A DNA stretch of 64,000 bases from Osmia lignaria lignaria (taxonomy: Eukaryota; Arthropoda; Insecta; Hymenoptera; Megachilidae): positions 4,958,001-5,022,000 of the forward strand of contig NC_135038.1 of assembly GCF_051020975.1 (NCBI RefSeq). Direction: 5' to 3'. The notes below the pieces were generated by a model. The model was given only the letters and a program-made list of their open reading frames with translations, did no database searches and was not told the origin of the DNA. This document shows, piece after piece, positions 60,821 through 64,000 of this stretch. A program made the position numbers and the translations under genes. Numbering within the stretch: the first letter of the stretch is position 1; each line of letters begins with the position of its first letter.

Positions 60821-63393
60821 GTAATGAACACGATATGTAATAACACGTTAACACCGTTTCAAAATCGATTTTTCATTCGAAGAGGAAACTCGTTACACTT
60901 TGAATAAGAAAGAAAAATGATTTCATCGAACAGATGAACTGATACACTTTTCGTTACTCCATAATCATTCGTCTCAAAATGAAATTATTCATCTCTAATA
61001 TACATGAACATTGAAATGAAACGGATAAAATAACATTTTAACCTTTCTTTAGGTATCCGGAGCGATCATTTTGAATTAGAAAATAGAATCTAAATCAAAG
61101 CCAGCCGTTTCCTGTTACCGTAACTCGCGTTCAACTGCCTCAATTAATCGAGCCTGTCTCTTTTGGATCGAACTCAAAGTTCCCTTCCAAGAATCAACGA
61201 GAATTATAGTTTTTGATCACAGTGTGGTCACGTACGTTAACGCATCGTTGTCGTCGATCCTCCTCTAACGCGACTTTAACTAACCCGATCCGCTACTATT
61301 TTCGTTTACCTTCGACGATGTGCCAATGCACTGGGTGCAACACTGATTTATCTGTCTCCATTCTCGCGGAGACAACGAAATTCGTTCACCACTGCCAGAA
61401 CCCTCGTCATCGATGCTAACATCCTCCCGTAGATAGGAGTTGGGTGCCAAAAAAGAATTCACGGTCGAGGGGTGGATCGATTCGAAACAAAGGGGGTTGT
61501 ATTTAAGGCAGCTAATTAATTGGTACACCCAATATCGGATGTTAATTATGGATTTCTATTAATTGTAACGATTAACGCTATAATGTATGAAATGAAATTA
61601 ATTGCGATATCACATTGGTGCTAATGTGATTCATTAATGGTAGTATATCTTCGTCTATCTATCGCATTGCGATACGATGCCAAAAATGCTTTTACGCGAC
61701 GATCGTCGGTTCTTTCGTACGCTGTGAACGTAGATAATTGATTGATTGATATATATTTTTAAAAATACACCTCCGTGTGTTGCGAATATCTAACGATTTC
61801 TGAAAAAATTTCTTCGAGTACAGTATTCCAACATTTATATTTCTCCCAGATATCGTATCTGTTATACAGACGGTCAGTTTCTTATCGATAGCCCGATTAT
61901 CAGAAACCGTGTCCACAGAGCGACGATAATTGACAACATTTTTCAAGCTTACTTCACAGTGTGCGATCGAACGCGATCCACGATGCAACGAATTGATTAT
62001 CATATTTTATAATTTTATAATATCGAAACGTATCACCCCGACAGTGAACTATTTCTACTATCGATCGTATATCATTTTTCACAATTTTCGTTTCTATTAT
62101 GAAAATCATAATCTTCTATTAAGATGAATTCAGTGAAATATTATTTTACTAAATCGTAACCCTTTCTTCTTTCGTGAAACAATAACCGTGAAAAGAAACT
62201 GTTACGAAAGAAGATTGTGCGAGATAAAAATCGGTAATTCTTTGTTTATACAAAGAATGGGCGCTGAAAGGAATGATAATTAGTCTTGTTAAAGCGAAAG
62301 GAAAAATTTATGATTTTCATTGAGAAACAGTGATAATTCCATTAAATTTGTGTCGTGCACGATGAAAAGGGGCAACGATCCAATTCCTTGTGTATAACGA
62401 TCGTTCAAAGGGGACTTATGGGTGCTATTTACACACGAATAATGTAAAAGTATATTTGCATATGTCAAAAATCTGTCGTTAAATTATGTCAGTCTACGTT
62501 TCACCTTCTTACATTTTGGAATCATCCGAAGATACCGTGAGTGCTTATATTGATTTAATTTCCAAAACTTCTACCTTCGTCAAGAATCGTTGATATTAAC
62601 CCTAGGAATATCAGCAAGATTTATACAAAATTTATGAGAAAAAAAAAATTTCTCTCTGGCAGTCGATGATATTGCAAGGGTTAATTGTTAAGTAGAAATT
62701 TAATCATTCGTGCGAGATCTCTTATCGAGTACGCGAACCCGGTGGTAACGAGCGTGTTCTCGTGAACTTCGTTACGTTGTTGCCCCTTCAAGGAAAATTA
62801 ATGTGCTTTCCTATCTACGCTTTTGTTCTTTCTTTCTTTCTGTTTTTCTTCGATTACCCAGCAATCGATGTTCCCTCGTACAGTTTCCACGTTGTTGCTT
62901 CTGGATACACGCGTACATTCTCTAGAATTTCACGATAAAATGATCTGGAATCGGTTAAAATTACCGAGGCCCAGATAAAACTTGGTAAATACAGAAAAAA
63001 TTATCGTCTGTGCTTTTAATTAGTTCCAAGATACATCTTGGATTTTAATAAACAAACGGTTCTTGCCGCGGATAGAAGTGCTTTGTTCAATCGTGTACGG
63101 TGTGAAATATTTCAAGAAAGCGTGTGTACGCTTTGAATATGGTGGTTTTGTCAGCCGAATGAAAAAAACAAAAGTGAGAATCAATAGAACGAGACTGTGT
63201 TTCCTCTTGGATATTTGTTCAACCGTGCCAATTTGTTTCTTTTCCTCTTCTTTAGTGAATACGTGGAAGAATTGGAAATTGTGAATGATTAAGCTTTAAT
63301 TAGGGAAAAGTGAAATTTTAATTAAAGATATGAACGAATGTGTTGTTAATGATAAATTTTTGTCGACGTAGCGCCAATTAATATTGTCGGAAT
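60821..63393. other. Intron-like, non-coding stretch
   Basis: AT-rich with no supported exon. It contains the short MITE at 62596-62684. Small frames near 61213-61528 on both strands show no domain or splice context. Confidence 0.45.
62596..62684. mobile_element. 89 bp TTAA-flanked MITE with CCCT ends
   Basis: The left end reads TTAACCCTAGGAATATCAGC, and the reverse complement of the right end reads TTAACCCTTGCAATATCATC, 16 of 20 bases identical. The TTAA target and CCCT terminus resemble piggyBac ends. The internal part is an A run and AT-rich filler. Confidence 0.65.
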
Positions 63394-63582
63394 ATGAGAG
63401 TATTTCCGGATGTTGACCTGCTTTCCATGGAATACTCGAATGAGAGGAGTAGTTTACTGAATTCGGAACGAGATGTAGGATCGTTGTCGTCTTTGATCCC
63501 ACAGGGATTGGCTCGGGGTCATTATGGCTCCTTTTCATCCTGTCAACAGGTGATACAGTCGATCTGGAACAAAAGTAAACAG
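63394..63582 (+). CDS. Probable first coding exon, possible membrane transporter N-terminus
   Basis: ATG opens 63 codons ending AAACAG before GTATTG in phase 0; an earlier donor (CAACAG before GTGATA) is also possible. The peptide starts MRVFPDVDLLSMEYSNERSS and continues LLNSERDVGSLSSLIPQGLA. ERSSLL fits the acidic dileucine sorting pattern [DE]xxxL[LI] seen at cytosolic N-termini of lysosomal or vesicular transporters. No membrane segment is present yet, and the family is not recognised. The rest of the gene would lie to the right of the window. Confidence 0.45.
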
Positions 63583-64000
63583 GTATTGATAATAAAAAAG
63601 AAAACTGTCAGACGGTGAAATTTAAAAACGTACATTTATTTATAATACTTACAGGATGCGACACGAATCGGTGATGAATTTTTTTTTCCAGACAATCGGT
63701 GACTCAACAGTTCCTGAGAAATTTCGAATCCTTATCTGAAATATTCAAAATATCTCACGAACTGTTGAATAATCAGTCTGCATAAAAGAAAAATAGAATT
63801 ACTTTCTTGAAATCTGGGTAATTTCTTTATACTGCAATCGATAGAACGAAACGTTAACATCTGTTTCGTAATTCCTAAAGAACCTACAGGTGGATCTTCG
63901 AAAACTTAAGAGATAAAGCACTTTACCAGTTGATCGTTTGCCTAAGAGACGTGTGCCAAACATTTTTCCACGTGTTTCGAAAGATAAATGAGATGCGCAA
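63583..64000. other. Start of an intron; nothing recognised
   Basis: AT-rich sequence after the donor at 63583 runs to the window end without a supported exon. Confidence 0.4.

Noticed and set aside
1..64000. tRNA, rRNA or CRISPR features
   Set aside because: No tRNA-like promoter boxes with foldable arms, no rRNA words and no regularly spaced short repeats were recognised; tandem repeats here are minisatellites.

Overview
The window looks like nuclear DNA from an insect, most likely a hymenopteran and possibly a bee. It is AT-rich, genes are split by many short GT-AG introns (often 60-120 bp) with a few multi-kilobase ones, intergenic spacers are short, and the proteins are animal orthologs. 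Parkin, for example, carries the insect-type hydrophobic N-terminal extension. Exon models were built by hand from splice signals, reading phase and family conservation. There was no transcript or database support.

Layout from left to right. 1-3988 (-): folliculin-interacting protein FNIP, with its 3' end cut off by the window edge. 4782-7009 (-): DNAJB13-type axonemal J-protein. 7620-15141 (+): a divergent Sox-like HMG-box factor with a 5 kb intron, an apparent second promoter and first exon (12833-13013), and a GC-AG intron inside the HMG box. 15142-23325: gene-poor, with a mariner-like MITE, a degenerate inverted repeat, two phase-compatible orphan exons (19320-19902) and a four-copy minisatellite. 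23408-26639 (+): Brachyury/brachyenteron with a TATA box. 27431-29539 (-): parkin. 30068-31371 (-): an unrecognised basic protein. 32204-40104 (+): Swiprosin-1/EFHD2 with a 6 kb first intron.

41890-45179 (+): acylaminoacyl-peptidase (APEH). 45996-47230 (-): a CUB + LDLa single-pass membrane protein with PSAP and PPxY tail motifs. It is divergent from 47614-52891 (+), the ciliary ASH/MSP protein CFAP65. Tail-to-tail with CFAP65, only 21 bp away, is METTL1 (tRNA m7G46 methyltransferase, 52913-54072, -). From about 56000 to the right edge lie two non-coding leader exons and two possible first coding exons of one or more + strand genes that continue outside the window. Tandem repeats and two very short TTAA-flanked MITEs lie among them.

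The genes do not form an operon-like system. They are a mix of developmental transcription factors (Brachyury, the Sox-like gene), mitochondrial and nutrient quality control (parkin, FNIP), sperm/ciliary axoneme components (DNAJB13, CFAP65) and housekeeping enzymes (APEH, METTL1). The most novel-looking item is the Sox-like locus: its HMG box is divergent, and a second promoter appears to make a protein lacking most of that box. The best-supported mobile DNA is a 95 bp TTAA-flanked element sitting inside one copy of a tandem repeat, so the empty site can be read from the neighbouring copies.
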